A stretch of 64,000 nt of DNA from positions 62,001 to 126,000 of the forward strand of contig MKVK01000018.1 of assembly GCA_001898825.1 (NCBI GenBank), read 5' to 3'. The stretch is from Magnetospirillum sp. 64-120 (GTDB taxonomy: Bacteria; Pseudomonadota; Alphaproteobacteria; Rhodospirillales; Magnetospirillaceae). A program made the position numbers and the translations under genes. Within the stretch, counting starts at the first letter, position 1. The number at the start of each line of letters is the position of its first letter. The notes under the pieces were generated by a model. It was not told where the DNA came from, did no database searches, and worked only from the letters and a program-made list of their open reading frames with translations. Positions 16,381 through 25,772 of this stretch are shown here, in pieces.

Positions 16381-18366
16381 ATGTCCGCAACCAAGATCCT
16401 CTGGGGCCAGATCGTCGTCGTTCTGCTGATCATGCTCGCCACCACCTGGGGAGCCACGGAATGGACGGCGTGGCGGCTGGGGTTCCAGCCACAGCTGGGG
16501 GCACCGTGGTTCACCGTGCTCGGCTGGCCGGTCTATCATCCGCCGATCTTCTTCTGGTGGTGGTTCGTCTACGATGCCTATGCACCCGACATCTTCGCCG
16601 AAGGCGGCCTGATCGCCGCTTCCGGCGGCATCCTCTCGGTGGCGCTGGCTATCGCCATGTCGGTGTGGCGCGCGCGAGAGGCACGCAATGCAGAAACCTA
16701 CGGTTCGGCCCGCTGGGCCAGCCGGGAAGAGGTGGAAGCGGCCGACCTGCTCGGCCCCGACGGGGTGGTGCTGGGGAAATGGGACCGGGATTACCTGCGC
16801 CACGACGGGCCGGAGCATGTGCTGTGTTTCGCCCCCACCCGTTCCGGCAAGGGCGTCGGCCTGGTGGTGCCGACCCTGCTGACCTGGCCAGGCTCGGCCA
16901 TCATCCACGACATCAAGGGCGAGAACTGGCGGATTACCGCCGGCTTCCGCTCACGATTCGGTCGCGTGCTGCTATTCGATCCGACCAACCCGGACTCCGC
17001 CGCCTACAATCCGCTGCTGGAGGTGCGGCGCGGCGAATGGGAAGTGCGCGACGTGCAAAACGTCGCCGACGTTCTGGTCGATCCCGAAGGCTCGCTGGAG
17101 CGGCGGAACCATTGGGAAAAGACCAGCCATGCCCTGCTGGTCGGCGCCATCCTGCATGTGCTGTATGCCGAGAAGGACAAGACTCTCGCCGGCGTCGCCG
17201 CCTTCCTGTCCGATCCGAAACGCCCCATTGAATCGACACTGAAGGCGATGATGAGCACCCGGCATCTCGGCGAATCCGGCGTTCATCCGGTGGTCGCCTC
17301 CGCCGCCCGCGAACTTTTGAACAAGTCGGACAACGAGCGCTCCGGCGTGCTGTCCACCGCCATGTCGTTCCTCGGCCTCTACCGCGACCCGGTGGTGGCC
17401 CAGGTCACCCGCCGCTGCGACTGGCGCATCGCCGACCTAGTGGAGGACAAACACCCGGCCACCCTCTATCTGGTGGTGCCACCCTCGGACATCAGCCGGA
17501 CCAAGCCCCTGATCCGCCTGGTGCTCAACCAGATCGGCCGCCGCCTGACCGAGGATCTCGACGCCAAGGACCATCGGCATAGACTGTTGCTGATGCTGGA
17601 CGAGTTTCCCGCCCTGGGGCGCCTCGATTTCTTCGAATCGGCGCTGGCCTTCATGGCCGGGTATGGCATCAAAAGCTTCCTGATCGCCCAGTCGTTGAAC
17701 CAGATCGAGAAGGCCTACGGCCCCAACAACTCCATCCTCGACAACTGCCACGTCCGGGTCAGCTTCGCCACCAACGACGAACGCACCGCCAAGCGGGTTT
17801 CCGACGCCTTGGGCATGGCCACCGAACTGCGCGCCATGAAGAACTATGCCGGCAGCCGCCTGTCGCCTTGGCTCGGCCATCTGATGGTCAGCCGCCAGGA
17901 AACCGCCCGGCCGCTGCTGACCCCCGGCGAGATGATGCAGCTTCCCCCCGACGACGAAATCGTCATGGTCTCGGGCATCCCGCCGGTACGGGCGAAGAAG
18001 GCGCGCTATTACCAGGACACCCGCTTCCGGGAGCGCCTGCTTCCCTCGCCCAACCCAGCACGGCCGGAAACAGCCTGCGCGGACGACTGGAGCGGGCACC
18101 CGCTGCCGCTTCGTCCAGAAGTCACCGATCCGACACCAGCGGCAGACAGCAAGGACGATGAGGATCAGACCGGGTCCGAGCATCGTCTGCAACCCGAATT
18201 GTCCCGAACCAGGACGGTCGAGAAGAAGGAGCCATTGGACGACGAGTTCTCGCCCGACATCGAGGAGACAGATGACGACGCGGCGAGGATCGACAGGATG
18301 AACAAAATGATGCGGGGGATCGCCCGGCAGGCCTCCCTCGACCCCGCCGACGGCATCGATCTGTGA
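16381..18366 (+). CDS. traG: TraG, type IV coupling protein
   Basis: The 661-residue VirD4-type ATPase has N-terminal membrane segments (about 8-25, 45-65 and 72-95). Walker A is APTRSGKGVGLVVPTLL (about 152) and Walker B is LLLMLDEFPALGRLDF (about 405). It couples the RlxS-DNA complex to the Trb channel. The last 100 residues are acidic and low-complexity (KDDEDQTGSEH, EETDDDAARIDR). The ATG at 16381 follows gatggagccagcc. The next gene starts 7 bases after its stop. Confidence 0.9.
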   Translation: MSATKILWGQIVVVLLIMLATTWGATEWTAWRLGFQPQLGAPWFTVLGWPVYHPPIFFWWWFVYDAYAPDIFAEGGLIAASGGILSVALAIAMSVWRAREARNAETYGSARWASREEVEAADLLGPDGVVLGKWDRDYLRHDGPEHVLCFAPTRSGKGVGLVVPTLLTWPGSAIIHDIKGENWRITAGFRSRFGRVLLFDPTNPDSAAYNPLLEVRRGEWEVRDVQNVADVLVDPEGSLERRNHWEKTSHALLVGAILHVLYAEKDKTLAGVAAFLSDPKRPIESTLKAMMSTRHLGESGVHPVVASAARELLNKSDNERSGVLSTAMSFLGLYRDPVVAQVTRRCDWRIADLVEDKHPATLYLVVPPSDISRTKPLIRLVLNQIGRRLTEDLDAKDHRHRLLLMLDEFPALGRLDFFESALAFMAGYGIKSFLIAQSLNQIEKAYGPNNSILDNCHVRVSFATNDERTAKRVSDALGMATELRAMKNYAGSRLSPWLGHLMVSRQETARPLLTPGEMMQLPPDDEIVMVSGIPPVRAKKARYYQDTRFRERLLPSPNPARPETACADDWSGHPLPLRPEVTDPTPAADSKDDEDQTGSEHRLQPELSRTRTVEKKEPLDDEFSPDIEETDDDAARIDRMNKMMRGIARQASLDPADGIDL

Positions 18367-18373
18367 GGCGCCA

Positions 18374-18799
18374 ATGAACCGACCCCAGAAAAAAGCCCAG
18401 ATGTCGGTCTATCTCGACCCGGAGGTCATGCGGATTCTGGCCGCCTATGCCGCCCGCCGAGGGCAGCCGCAATCGTTGATCGCCGAAGCCGCCATCACCT
18501 CCTTCCTATCGCCGGACGCCGACGAACAGCGCGAAGCCGCCATCGCCAAACGCCTGGACCAGATCGACCGGCGGCTGCTACGCCTGGAACGCGATGTCGG
18601 CATTGGCGTCGAGACCCTGGCGTTGTTCATCCGCTTCTGGCTGACCACCAATCCCCCCTTGCCGGAACCGGCGGCACAGGCGGCCCGAGCCAAGGCCGGT
18701 GAGCGCTACGACGGCTTCATGGCGGCACTGGGCCGACGCCTAGCCCAGGGGCCGAAGCTGCGGCAGGAAATCCCGCAGGATGTTGAGGCCGAGGTGTAA
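18374..18799 (+). CDS. CopG/RHH-type protein linked to TraG
   Basis: The 141-residue protein has an N-terminal ribbon-helix-helix (KKAQMSVYLDPEVMRILAAYAARRGQPQSLIAEAAI), followed by a charged helical region and one hydrophobic stretch. This gene is a regular companion of traG in alphaproteobacterial ICEs and normally precedes trbB. It may be a relaxosome or regulatory DNA-binding protein. In this element a two-gene cassette separates it from trbB. Confidence 0.75.
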   Translation: MNRPQKKAQMSVYLDPEVMRILAAYAARRGQPQSLIAEAAITSFLSPDADEQREAAIAKRLDQIDRRLLRLERDVGIGVETLALFIRFWLTTNPPLPEPAAQAARAKAGERYDGFMAALGRRLAQGPKLRQEIPQDVEAEV

Positions 18800-18856
18800 G
18801 CGAGGCATTCGATGATCGAAAGAATATCTCCTTTGGCAAAGCTTCGTTTATGGATG

Positions 18857-19420
18857 TTACTCCCAGGTTTTTGCCTCTGGAATGTTGGCTGACCGCAGGC
18901 CTGCGGTCTTAATCTCACTAACTTTTGCTTCTGCCATCTTGACGGCTTTTTCGCTGGCTTCCCGCTCCCCGGTCAGATCGATGAGTTGCTTCTGCAAGCG
19001 GACAATGTCGTAGTCACGCCATACGACATAACCCATGCGAGCGACGCAAAGGGTAAAAAGGCCGCCGATGACAGATGCGCTTGCAGTCTCAGCGAGGTGG
19101 CTTGTCGTCAGGCCGTTCTTTCCAACCATAACGGCGACAATTAGGGCAACGATGGCGGCGCCGTGAGCTACCAAGATGATTAGGTATTCTCGGGTTACGG
19201 CCACAACGCTCGCTGTCAGCTTTTTACGCTCGGAGACCTCAAGATTCTTCCATTCGAGGGAGGGCATACCCCTGTTCAGGCGCACAAATACGGCCGCCGC
19301 CATGATCGACAGGCTGACGATCATCGGCTGGGTGGCTGCGGTTAAAGCGGCGGCATCAACGTAACAGCCAAACGCCGCTGCTCCTGCACCCATGAGCACC
19401 ACTGTGGCAAATAGGATCAT
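18857..19420 (-). CDS. Four-helix membrane protein, RexB-like by layout
   Basis: The 187-residue protein has about four membrane segments (1-20, 31-48, 79-101, 112-133). A cytosolic loop (NRGMPSLEWKNLEVSERKK) lies between the second and third, and a charged coiled-coil tail (RLQKQLIDLTGEREASEK) ends it. Its start overlaps the stop of the upstream gene by four bases. Lambda RexB is likewise a small four-helix membrane protein encoded just after a cytosolic sensor, and it depolarises the membrane to abort infection. The parallel is in layout and a few patterns only; no alignment was run. The cassette is AT-richer than the tra/trb genes and lies against their direction. Confidence 0.5.
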   Translation of the reverse strand: MILFATVVLMGAGAAAFGCYVDAAALTAATQPMIVSLSIMAAAVFVRLNRGMPSLEWKNLEVSERKKLTASVVAVTREYLIILVAHGAAIVALIVAVMVGKNGLTTSHLAETASASVIGGLFTLCVARMGYVVWRDYDIVRLQKQLIDLTGEREASEKAVKMAEAKVSEIKTAGLRSANIPEAKTWE

Positions 19421-20460
19421 TCGGCCTGAATTTTTCCGTCATGAACAAAACGAGAATACACCTCTTGGAGCTGGTCCGCCACATTGTCAAATTCAAGGAA
19501 ATTGCTTCCCTCGTGGGCAAGGCTGAACGGCATCCGAGTCCTCAGAATGGCATCCTCGTCGGAGACCTTACCATCTTTGCCTTCAATCTGAACCTTGCCC
19601 TCGGTCATGTCCGCCAAATCGTTAGCGATTTGCTTAAGCTTCTCGCGGGATTGGGCTGTGCGCCTCCCCCGGACTTTCACGGAAGCGTCCACAGCGAGAT
19701 ATTCATCAGGACCAAGGCTGTCCAAGAGAGATTGGGTGCGCGTTTGCCCAAAAAGAGCCTCGACGACGGGAACGGCCTGGGCGAACTCGACAAAACGGTC
19801 GGCCACCCTTCGCGCAGTGGCAACAACGCCCCCCTCGGTTGGCGGTTGCGCTGGGGCGACCGTCATTGGTGCGGCGCCGCCACTCACACGCAAGCTGCGA
19901 ATGTCTCCGATATCACCTGCAAACTGTGCGCGATCAAACTCAGCCTGGAGATTGAAGGTTGACCCTGCTGGAAGTGCTCCGGTCCGGTTGGCGAGCAGCC
20001 ATCCCAGATAGTCCTTCAAGTGATCGGCCGTCATTGACTGTGTCTTTACGAAAAAGAGATGATCTCCAATTGCGAGCCAATAAATCATTCCACGCACAAA
20101 CTGGGAACCCTGGGGCGCGCTTCTTTCATTCAGGCTGAAAATTTCAGCAACAGTCAAATTGGAAAGCTGAACTTGAGACGCCCGTAGCTCTAGGAGTGCC
20201 TGGAACCCACCATCTTGGATAAGGCACATCTCACCAAATACCGCGCTTGCCAGATCAGCCACTTTGTTGAGAACAATTTGACGGCCATCGGGGGCAGTGA
20301 GGGCGTATACGCGATCTTGCGCTCTTTGCCAAAGTGCCGTGCCGCTCGCGTCAACTTGCGACAGGGCATTTCGGCAAAGCGCATCTAGCTTTGCGAGCCG
20401 CTGCCCCCCAGCTTGGGCAGAAAAACGGCGATAATGGACCATATGGTAAGACGTTGCCAT
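19417..20460 (-). CDS. Cytosolic protein, RexA-like by layout
   Basis: A 347-residue soluble protein I cannot place in a named family with confidence. Two regions resemble the pattern of lambda RexA as I recall it: GMIYWLAIGDHLFFVKTQSM with a following DHLKDYL, and later LLDSLGPDEYLAVDASVKVR with REKLKQIANDLADM and a GKDGKVSDEDAIL segment. A Pro/Ala/Thr-rich linker (about 205-222) separates the two halves. It would be the sensor of a two-gene abortive-infection module with the membrane protein downstream. Translation is coupled (ATGA). Confidence 0.5.
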   Translation of the reverse strand: MATSYHMVHYRRFSAQAGGQRLAKLDALCRNALSQVDASGTALWQRAQDRVYALTAPDGRQIVLNKVADLASAVFGEMCLIQDGGFQALLELRASQVQLSNLTVAEIFSLNERSAPQGSQFVRGMIYWLAIGDHLFFVKTQSMTADHLKDYLGWLLANRTGALPAGSTFNLQAEFDRAQFAGDIGDIRSLRVSGGAAPMTVAPAQPPTEGGVVATARRVADRFVEFAQAVPVVEALFGQTRTQSLLDSLGPDEYLAVDASVKVRGRRTAQSREKLKQIANDLADMTEGKVQIEGKDGKVSDEDAILRTRMPFSLAHEGSNFLEFDNVADQLQEVYSRFVHDGKIQAE

Positions 20461-20978
20461 GGAGCCCCCTAAGGTCGCGACTGACTAAAGCCAATGGTGC
20501 TATCTGATTGCGGGATTAATGCACTAGTGGCGTAAATTCAGTATCTTAAAACCTTGAGATGCGGTCAATTGAACTCCACCATTTGCCGCTCTTGCAAATG
20601 TCAACCACCTGGAATGTTCCGACCGTGATCCGTGTGGGGAAATGGGTGATGACAATCTGAGAAAGGCGGCGCATTGGGGCACAGATACTCAATGTCCGTT
20701 TGTTTATCCAAACTTCAGCTAACGGTATATCCCTTTCCGGCCCATCCCTGTCGTCAGCCTTTGGCGAGGTCGCCCCCTAAGCCAGTCATCGGGCATCCCC
20801 ACTCCAGACATCAAACCGCGACGCCTTTCGCATTTGCCCCCAGCAAGTATTTTCTCGCCCCCCTACGCCGAGCCTTTACGCCACGTAGAAGCTTGTTGCG
20901 TCTGAACATTTCCTGCTTCTTCTAATTATCCCCGTCGCCAGTCCCAAGCCTGTGGACCGGCCCTGAACGGGGATGATC
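20461..20978. other. Divergent promoter region before trbB
   Basis: This 518-bp gap separates the RexAB-like cassette (minus) from the trb operon (plus). At 20843-20864 it holds GCAAGTATTTTCTCGCCCCCCT, nearly the same motif as upstream of traG (16279-16300). No further gene was recognised. Confidence 0.45.
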
Positions 20979-21950
20979 ATGGCCGCTGCCCCCTCCCATT
21001 CCGAAACCTTCCTGCGCAGCGCCCGCATGCTGCGCACGGCGCTGGGACCGGCCATTGCTGCCTTCCTGGAAGACCCGGGAATCGTCGAGGTGATGCTCAA
21101 CCCCGACGGCCGGCTGTGGGTGGACCGCCTGTCGGACGGGCTGGAGGACACCGGCGCCACCCTGTCACCGACTGACGGCGAACGCATCGTCCGTCTGGTT
21201 GCTCACCATGTCGGCGCCGAGGTCCATGCTGCCGCGCCCCGCATTTCCGCCGAACTCCCCGAGACCGGCGAACGCTTCGAGGGCCTACTGCCGCCCGTGG
21301 TCACGGCCCCCGCCTTCGCCATCCGCAAACCGGCGGTAGCGGTGTTCACCCTCGACGACTATGCCACCACCGGAATCATGACCACCGTGCAGGCGGCAAT
21401 CCTTCGTCGGGCTGTCGCCGCCCGCAAGAACATCCTGGTCGCCGGAGGCACTTCCACCGGCAAGACCACGCTGACCAACGCCCTGCTGGCCGAGATCGCC
21501 GGCACCGCCGATCGCGTGGTGCTGATCGAGGACACCCGCGAACTGCAATGCCGGGCGCCCAACCTGGTGGCGCTCAGGACCAAGGACGGCGTTGCCTCGC
21601 TCTCCGACCTGGTCCGTTCCTCCCTGCGCCTGCGGCCCGACCGCATTCCCATCGGCGAAGTGCGCGGCGCCGAGGCCCTCGACCTGCTCAAGGCCTGGGG
21701 CACCGGCCATCCTGGCGGCATCGGCACCATCCATGCCGGCTCCGCCATCGGCACGCTGCGCCGTCTCGAGCAGCTCATCCAGGAAGCGGTGGTCACCGTG
21801 CCCAAGGCGCTGATCGCCGAGACCATCGACATCGTCGCCGTCCTGTCCGGGCGGGGTTCCCAGCGCCGCCTCGCCGAATTGGCCGAGGTCGCCGGCCTCG
21901 ACCCCGCCACCGGCGATTACCGCGTCATTCCCGCAGGAGAAACCCCATGA
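20979..21950 (+). CDS. trbB: TrbB, conjugation ATPase (VirB11-like)
   Basis: A 323-residue secretion ATPase. Walker A is [18 protein letters not shown] (about 156-163), then [14 protein letters not shown] (Asp box), [22 protein letters not shown] and a His box in [16 protein letters not shown]. It powers pilus assembly and DNA transfer with TraG and TrbE. The ATG at 20979 has a better-placed ribosome site (ggggatg) than the ATG six bases earlier. It opens a tightly overlapping trb operon. Confidence 0.9.
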   Translation: MAAAPSHSETFLRSARMLRTALGPAIAAFLEDPGIVEVMLNPDGRLWVDRLSDGLEDTGATLSPTDGERIVRLVAHHVGAEVHAAAPRISAELPETGERFEGLLPPVVTAPAFAIRKPAVAVFTLDDYATTGIMTTVQAAILRRAVAARKNILVAGGTSTGKTTLTNALLAEIAGTADRVVLIEDTRELQCRAPNLVALRTKDGVASLSDLVRSSLRLRPDRIPIGEVRGAEALDLLKAWGTGHPGGIGTIHAGSAIGTLRRLEQLIQEAVVTVPKALIAETIDIVAVLSGRGSQRRLAELAEVAGLDPATGDYRVIPAGETP

Positions 21951-22279
21951 TCCGTTTCCCCATCCGCATCCATCGCTCTGCTGCCAGCATCGCCACGGTG
22001 GCTGTCATAGCCGTGGCCCTGGCGCCCTCGGCCTACGCCTCGGGGTCCGCCATGCCGTGGGAGACGCCGCTGGAGCAGATCCTGGAATCGGTGCAGGGGC
22101 CGGTGGCCAAGATCATCTCGGTGATCATCATCACCGTTACCGGCCTGACGCTAGCCTTCGGCGACAGCAGCGGAGGGTTCCGCCGCCTCATCCAAGTCGT
22201 CTTCGGCCTCTCCATCGCCTTCGCCGCCAGTTCGTTCTTCCTGTCGTTCTTCTCGTTCAGCGGCGGGGTGCTGGTGTGA
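21947..22279 (+). CDS. trbC: TrbC, conjugative pilin precursor
   Basis: The 110-residue VirB2/TrbC-type protein has an N-terminal signal (IATVAVIAVALAPSAYAS) and two further hydrophobic helices (IISVIIITVTGLTLAFGD and VVFGLSIAFAASSFFLSF). In RP4, TrbC is cyclised by TraF. The gene overlaps trbB by four bases and trbD by one (TGATG). Confidence 0.85.
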   Translation: MIRFPIRIHRSAASIATVAVIAVALAPSAYASGSAMPWETPLEQILESVQGPVAKIISVIIITVTGLTLAFGDSSGGFRRLIQVVFGLSIAFAASSFFLSFFSFSGGVLV

Positions 22280-22548
22280 TGTCGGCCGCCGACCCCATCC
22301 CCGGCTTCTTCGTCCCGGTCCACCGGGCGCTGACCGAACCGATCCTGCTGGGCGGGGCGCCGCGCGCCGTGGCCATCGCCAACGGCACCCTGGCCGCCGC
22401 CATCGCGCTGGGCCTACGCCTGTGGGTGCCCGGGCTGGCGCTGTGGCTGCTCGGGCATGCCGCCGCCGTCTGGGCCGCCAAGCGCGATCCCCAGTTCGTC
22501 GAGGTGGTGCGCCGCCACCTCCGTTATCCCGCGTACCTCCGGGTGTGA
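22279..22548 (+). CDS. trbD: TrbD, VirB3-like inner-membrane protein
   Basis: The 89-residue protein has the VirB3/TrbD pattern: a PGFFVPVHRALTEPILLGGAPR N-terminus, two adjacent hydrophobic segments and a C-terminal RDPQFVEVVRRHL. It works with the TrbE ATPase at the base of the channel. trbE starts 3 bases after its stop. Confidence 0.85.
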   Translation: MSAADPIPGFFVPVHRALTEPILLGGAPRAVAIANGTLAAAIALGLRLWVPGLALWLLGHAAAVWAAKRDPQFVEVVRRHLRYPAYLRV

Positions 22549-22551
22549 GCG

Positions 22552-24990
22552 ATGTTGAACCTCGCCGAATACCGCCATCACCCCGCCGGCCTCGCCGACT
22601 TCCTGCCCTGGGCGGCGCTGGTCGCCCCCGGCGTGGTGCTCAACAAGGACGGCTCGTTCCAGCGCACCGCCCGGTTCCGCGGCCCCGACCTCGATTCCGC
22701 CACGCCCGCCGAACTGATCGGCGTCACCGCCCGGCTCAACAACGCGCTGCGGCGCCTGGGGTCCGGCTGGGCATTGTTCGTCGAGGCCCAGCGCCTGCCC
22801 TCCACCGACTACCCGGAGAGCACCTTCCCCGACCCGGCCTCGGCCCTGATCGATTTGGAACGCCAGGACGGCTTCGAGCAGGCCGGAATCCATTTCGAGA
22901 GCCGCTATTTCCTCACCCTCCTGTGGCTGCCGCCGGCCGAGGAGGTGGGACTGGCCGAAAGCTGGCTCTACGAGGGCAAGTCCAAGACCGGGATCGATCC
23001 GTGGGAATTGCTGCGCGGCTTCATCGACCGCACCGACCGCATCCTGCAACTGATCGAGGGCTTCGTCCCGGAAATCGGCTGGCTCGACGACGCCGAGACG
23101 CTCACCACCCTGCACTCCTGCATCTCGACCAAGGCGCAGGCCGTCCGGGTCCCCGAGATCCCGATGTACCTGGACGTGCTGCTGGCCGACCAGCCGCTGA
23201 CCGGTGGGCTGGAGCCTCACCTGGGCAAGGCCCACCTGCGCACTCTGACCGTCGAGGGCTTCCCCACCGCCACCCATCCCGGCATCCTCGACGACCTCAA
23301 CCGCCTCGCCTTTCCCTACCGCTGGTCCACCCGCGCCCTGCTGCTCGACAAGACCGAGGCAGTGAAGCTGCTCACCAGGATCAGGCGGCAGTGGTTCGCC
23401 AAGCGCAAGTCGGTCGCCGCCATCCTCAAGGAGGTGATGACCAACGAGGCCTCGGTGCTGGTCGATTCCGACGCCGCCAACAAAGCGGCCGACGCCGATG
23501 CGGCGCTACAGGAACTGGGCGCCGACGACGTCGGGCAGGCCTACATCACCGCCACGGTGACGGTGTGGGACGACGATGTCGGCCTCGCCGCCGAAAAACT
23601 GCGCCTGGTCGAAAAGGTCATCCAGGGCCGCGACTTCACCTGCATGGTGGAGTCCTTGAACGCGGTGGAGGCCTGGCTCGGCTCGCTGCCCGGCCACGTC
23701 TACGCCAATGTCCGCCAGCCGCCGGTCAGCACCTTGAACCTGGCCCATATGATCCCGCTGTCGGCGATGTGGGCCGGGCCGGAACGGGACGAGCATCTCC
23801 AGGCCCCGCCGCTGTTTTTCGGCAAGACCGAGGGCTCGACGCCGTTCCGCTTCTGCCTGCATGTCGGCGATGTCGGCCACGTCCTGATCGTCGGCCCGAC
23901 CGGTGCCGGCAAATCGGTGCTGCTGGCCCTGATGGCGTTGCAGTTCCGCCGGTATCGCCACTCCCAGATCTTCGCCTTCGATTTCGGCGGTTCGATCCGC
24001 GCCGCGGCGCTCGCCATGGGCGGCGACTGGCACGACCTCGGCGGCGGGCTGTCCGCCGGTTCCGAGCACCCGGTCGCCCTGCAACCGCTGGCGCGGATCG
24101 ACGACCCGGCCGAGCGGGCCTGGGCGGCGGGGTGGGTGGCGGCGATCCTGGCCCGGGAAGGGGTGAAGGTGGATGCCGCCGTCAAGGAGCATGTGTGGTC
24201 GGCCCTCGACTCCCTGGCCTCCTCGCCGATCAATGAGCGCACCATCACCGGCCTCGCCGTGCTGCTGCAATCCGCCACGCTGAAGCAGGCGCTGCAACCT
24301 TATTGCGTCGGCGGTCCCTTCGGTCGGCTGCTCGACGCCGAATCCGAACGGCTGGGCGAGGCCGGTGTCCAGGTCTTCGAGACCGAGGGGCTGATCGGCA
24401 CCGGTGCCGCTTCCGCCGTACTCACCTATCTGTTCCACCGCATCGAGGGCCGGCTCGACGGCCGCCCGACATTGCTGATCATCGACGAGGGCTGGCTGGT
24501 CCTCGACGACCCGGTCTTCACCGGCCAGCTTCGCGAATGGCTGAAGACGCTGAGGAAGAAGAACGCGAGCGTCATCTTCGCCACCCAGTCGCTGTCCGAC
24601 ATCGCCGACAGCGCCATCGCCCCGGCCATCGTCGAGAGCTGCCCGACCCGTCTCTTCCTGCCCAACGAGCGCGCCATCGAGCCGCAGATCACCGCCATCT
24701 ACCGCCGCTTCGGCCTCAACGACCGCCAGATCGAAATCATCGCCCGCGCCACGCCCAAGCGCGACTATTACTGCCAGTCGCGGCGCGGCAATCGCCTGTT
24801 CGAGCTGGGCCTGGGGCCGGTGGCCCTGGCCTTCTGCGCTGCCTCGGCCAAGGCCGACCATACCGCCATGGAAAAGGTGCAGGCCAAACACGGCCGCGAG
24901 GACTTCGCCGCTGCCTGGCTGCGCGAGCACCGCCTCGACTGGGCCGCCGATCTCATCCCTGACCTGACCAACCTGGAGGCATCGCCATGA
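22552..24990 (+). CDS. trbE: TrbE, VirB4-like ATPase
   Basis: The 812-residue protein is the large ATPase of the type IV secretion system. Walker A is VGPTGAGKSVLLALMALQFRR (about 448-456), followed by FAFDFGGSIRAAAL. Walker B is LLIIDEGWLVLDD (about 642-654), and VIFATQSLSDIADS follows. The N-terminal half is the TrbE/CagE domain starting NLAEYRHHPAGLADFLPW. Long open frames on both strands across it are shadows. The stop overlaps trbJ. Confidence 0.9.
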   Translation: MLNLAEYRHHPAGLADFLPWAALVAPGVVLNKDGSFQRTARFRGPDLDSATPAELIGVTARLNNALRRLGSGWALFVEAQRLPSTDYPESTFPDPASALIDLERQDGFEQAGIHFESRYFLTLLWLPPAEEVGLAESWLYEGKSKTGIDPWELLRGFIDRTDRILQLIEGFVPEIGWLDDAETLTTLHSCISTKAQAVRVPEIPMYLDVLLADQPLTGGLEPHLGKAHLRTLTVEGFPTATHPGILDDLNRLAFPYRWSTRALLLDKTEAVKLLTRIRRQWFAKRKSVAAILKEVMTNEASVLVDSDAANKAADADAALQELGADDVGQAYITATVTVWDDDVGLAAEKLRLVEKVIQGRDFTCMVESLNAVEAWLGSLPGHVYANVRQPPVSTLNLAHMIPLSAMWAGPERDEHLQAPPLFFGKTEGSTPFRFCLHVGDVGHVLIVGPTGAGKSVLLALMALQFRRYRHSQIFAFDFGGSIRAAALAMGGDWHDLGGGLSAGSEHPVALQPLARIDDPAERAWAAGWVAAILAREGVKVDAAVKEHVWSALDSLASSPINERTITGLAVLLQSATLKQALQPYCVGGPFGRLLDAESERLGEAGVQVFETEGLIGTGAASAVLTYLFHRIEGRLDGRPTLLIIDEGWLVLDDPVFTGQLREWLKTLRKKNASVIFATQSLSDIADSAIAPAIVESCPTRLFLPNERAIEPQITAIYRRFGLNDRQIEIIARATPKRDYYCQSRRGNRLFELGLGPVALAFCAASAKADHTAMEKVQAKHGREDFAAAWLREHRLDWAADLIPDLTNLEASP

Positions 24991-25766
24991 AGCTTCGCTT
25001 GGCGGGCTGCCGCCCGCGCCCGCTCGGGGCCACGAGGCCCCGAACCCCGATCGTTCTTGCCGTCGTCGCGATGCTGGCGGCACCTGTGGCGCCACCACTC
25101 CCGGCGCTCGCCCTGACCGTCTTCGACCCCAGCAACTACGCCCAGAACGTGCTTCAGGCCGCCCGCGCGTTGGAGCAGATCAACAATCAGATCACCTCGC
25201 TGGCCAACGAAGCCCAGATGCTGACCAACCAGGCCAGGAATCTGGAGAGCTTGCCCACCTCGACGCTGTCTCAACTCCTGACGTCCGTCCAGCGGACTCA
25301 ATCCCTGATCGCCCAGGCCCAGAACCTCGCCTACGACGTCCAGCGGATCGAGGCGGCATTCGCCGGCACCTATGGTGCGGCCTCCACCTCCGCTGCCGAT
25401 GCCGACCTCGTCGCCTCCGCACAGGATCGCTGGCGGGCCTCGGTCGGTGCCTTCGAGGATTCCCTGAAGGTCCAGGCCGGAACCGTCGGCAACATCGACG
25501 CCAACACCAACGCCATGACCTCCCTGGTTTCGGCCAGCCAATCGGCTTCCGGTGCTTTGCAGGCGGCCCAGGCAGGCAACCAGTTGCTCGCCCTCCAGTC
25601 GCAGCAGCTTTCCGACCTCACCGCCCTGCTGGCGGCCCAGGCCCGCGCCGACGCCCTGGAACAGGCCCGTGCTGCCAGCGCCGAAGCCCAGGGGCAGGAA
25701 CAGTACCGCCGTTTTTCCACCCGCAGCGGCTACACCCCGCACGATGTCACCATGTTCGGGGAGTGA
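24987..25766 (+). CDS. trbJ: TrbJ, VirB5-like periplasmic protein
   Basis: A 259-residue exported protein with a signal peptide ending near PALALT, then a long helical, Gln/Asn-rich region (ARALEQINNQITSLANEAQMLTNQ, TSVQRTQSLIAQAQNLAYDVQR), typical of TrbJ/VirB5. It may form the pilus tip. It overlaps trbE by four bases. No trbK lipoprotein gene fits in the 6-base gap before trbL. Confidence 0.85.
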   Translation: MKLRLAGCRPRPLGATRPRTPIVLAVVAMLAAPVAPPLPALALTVFDPSNYAQNVLQAARALEQINNQITSLANEAQMLTNQARNLESLPTSTLSQLLTSVQRTQSLIAQAQNLAYDVQRIEAAFAGTYGAASTSAADADLVASAQDRWRASVGAFEDSLKVQAGTVGNIDANTNAMTSLVSASQSASGALQAAQAGNQLLALQSQQLSDLTALLAAQARADALEQARAASAEAQGQEQYRRFSTRSGYTPHDVTMFGE

Positions 25767-25772
25767 CCCGCC

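Noticed and set aside
22422-24236. A 604-residue plus-strand ORF across trbE
   Set aside because: It is Arg/Pro/Gly-rich and lies in another frame of trbE, whose Walker motifs are intact; a high-GC shadow.
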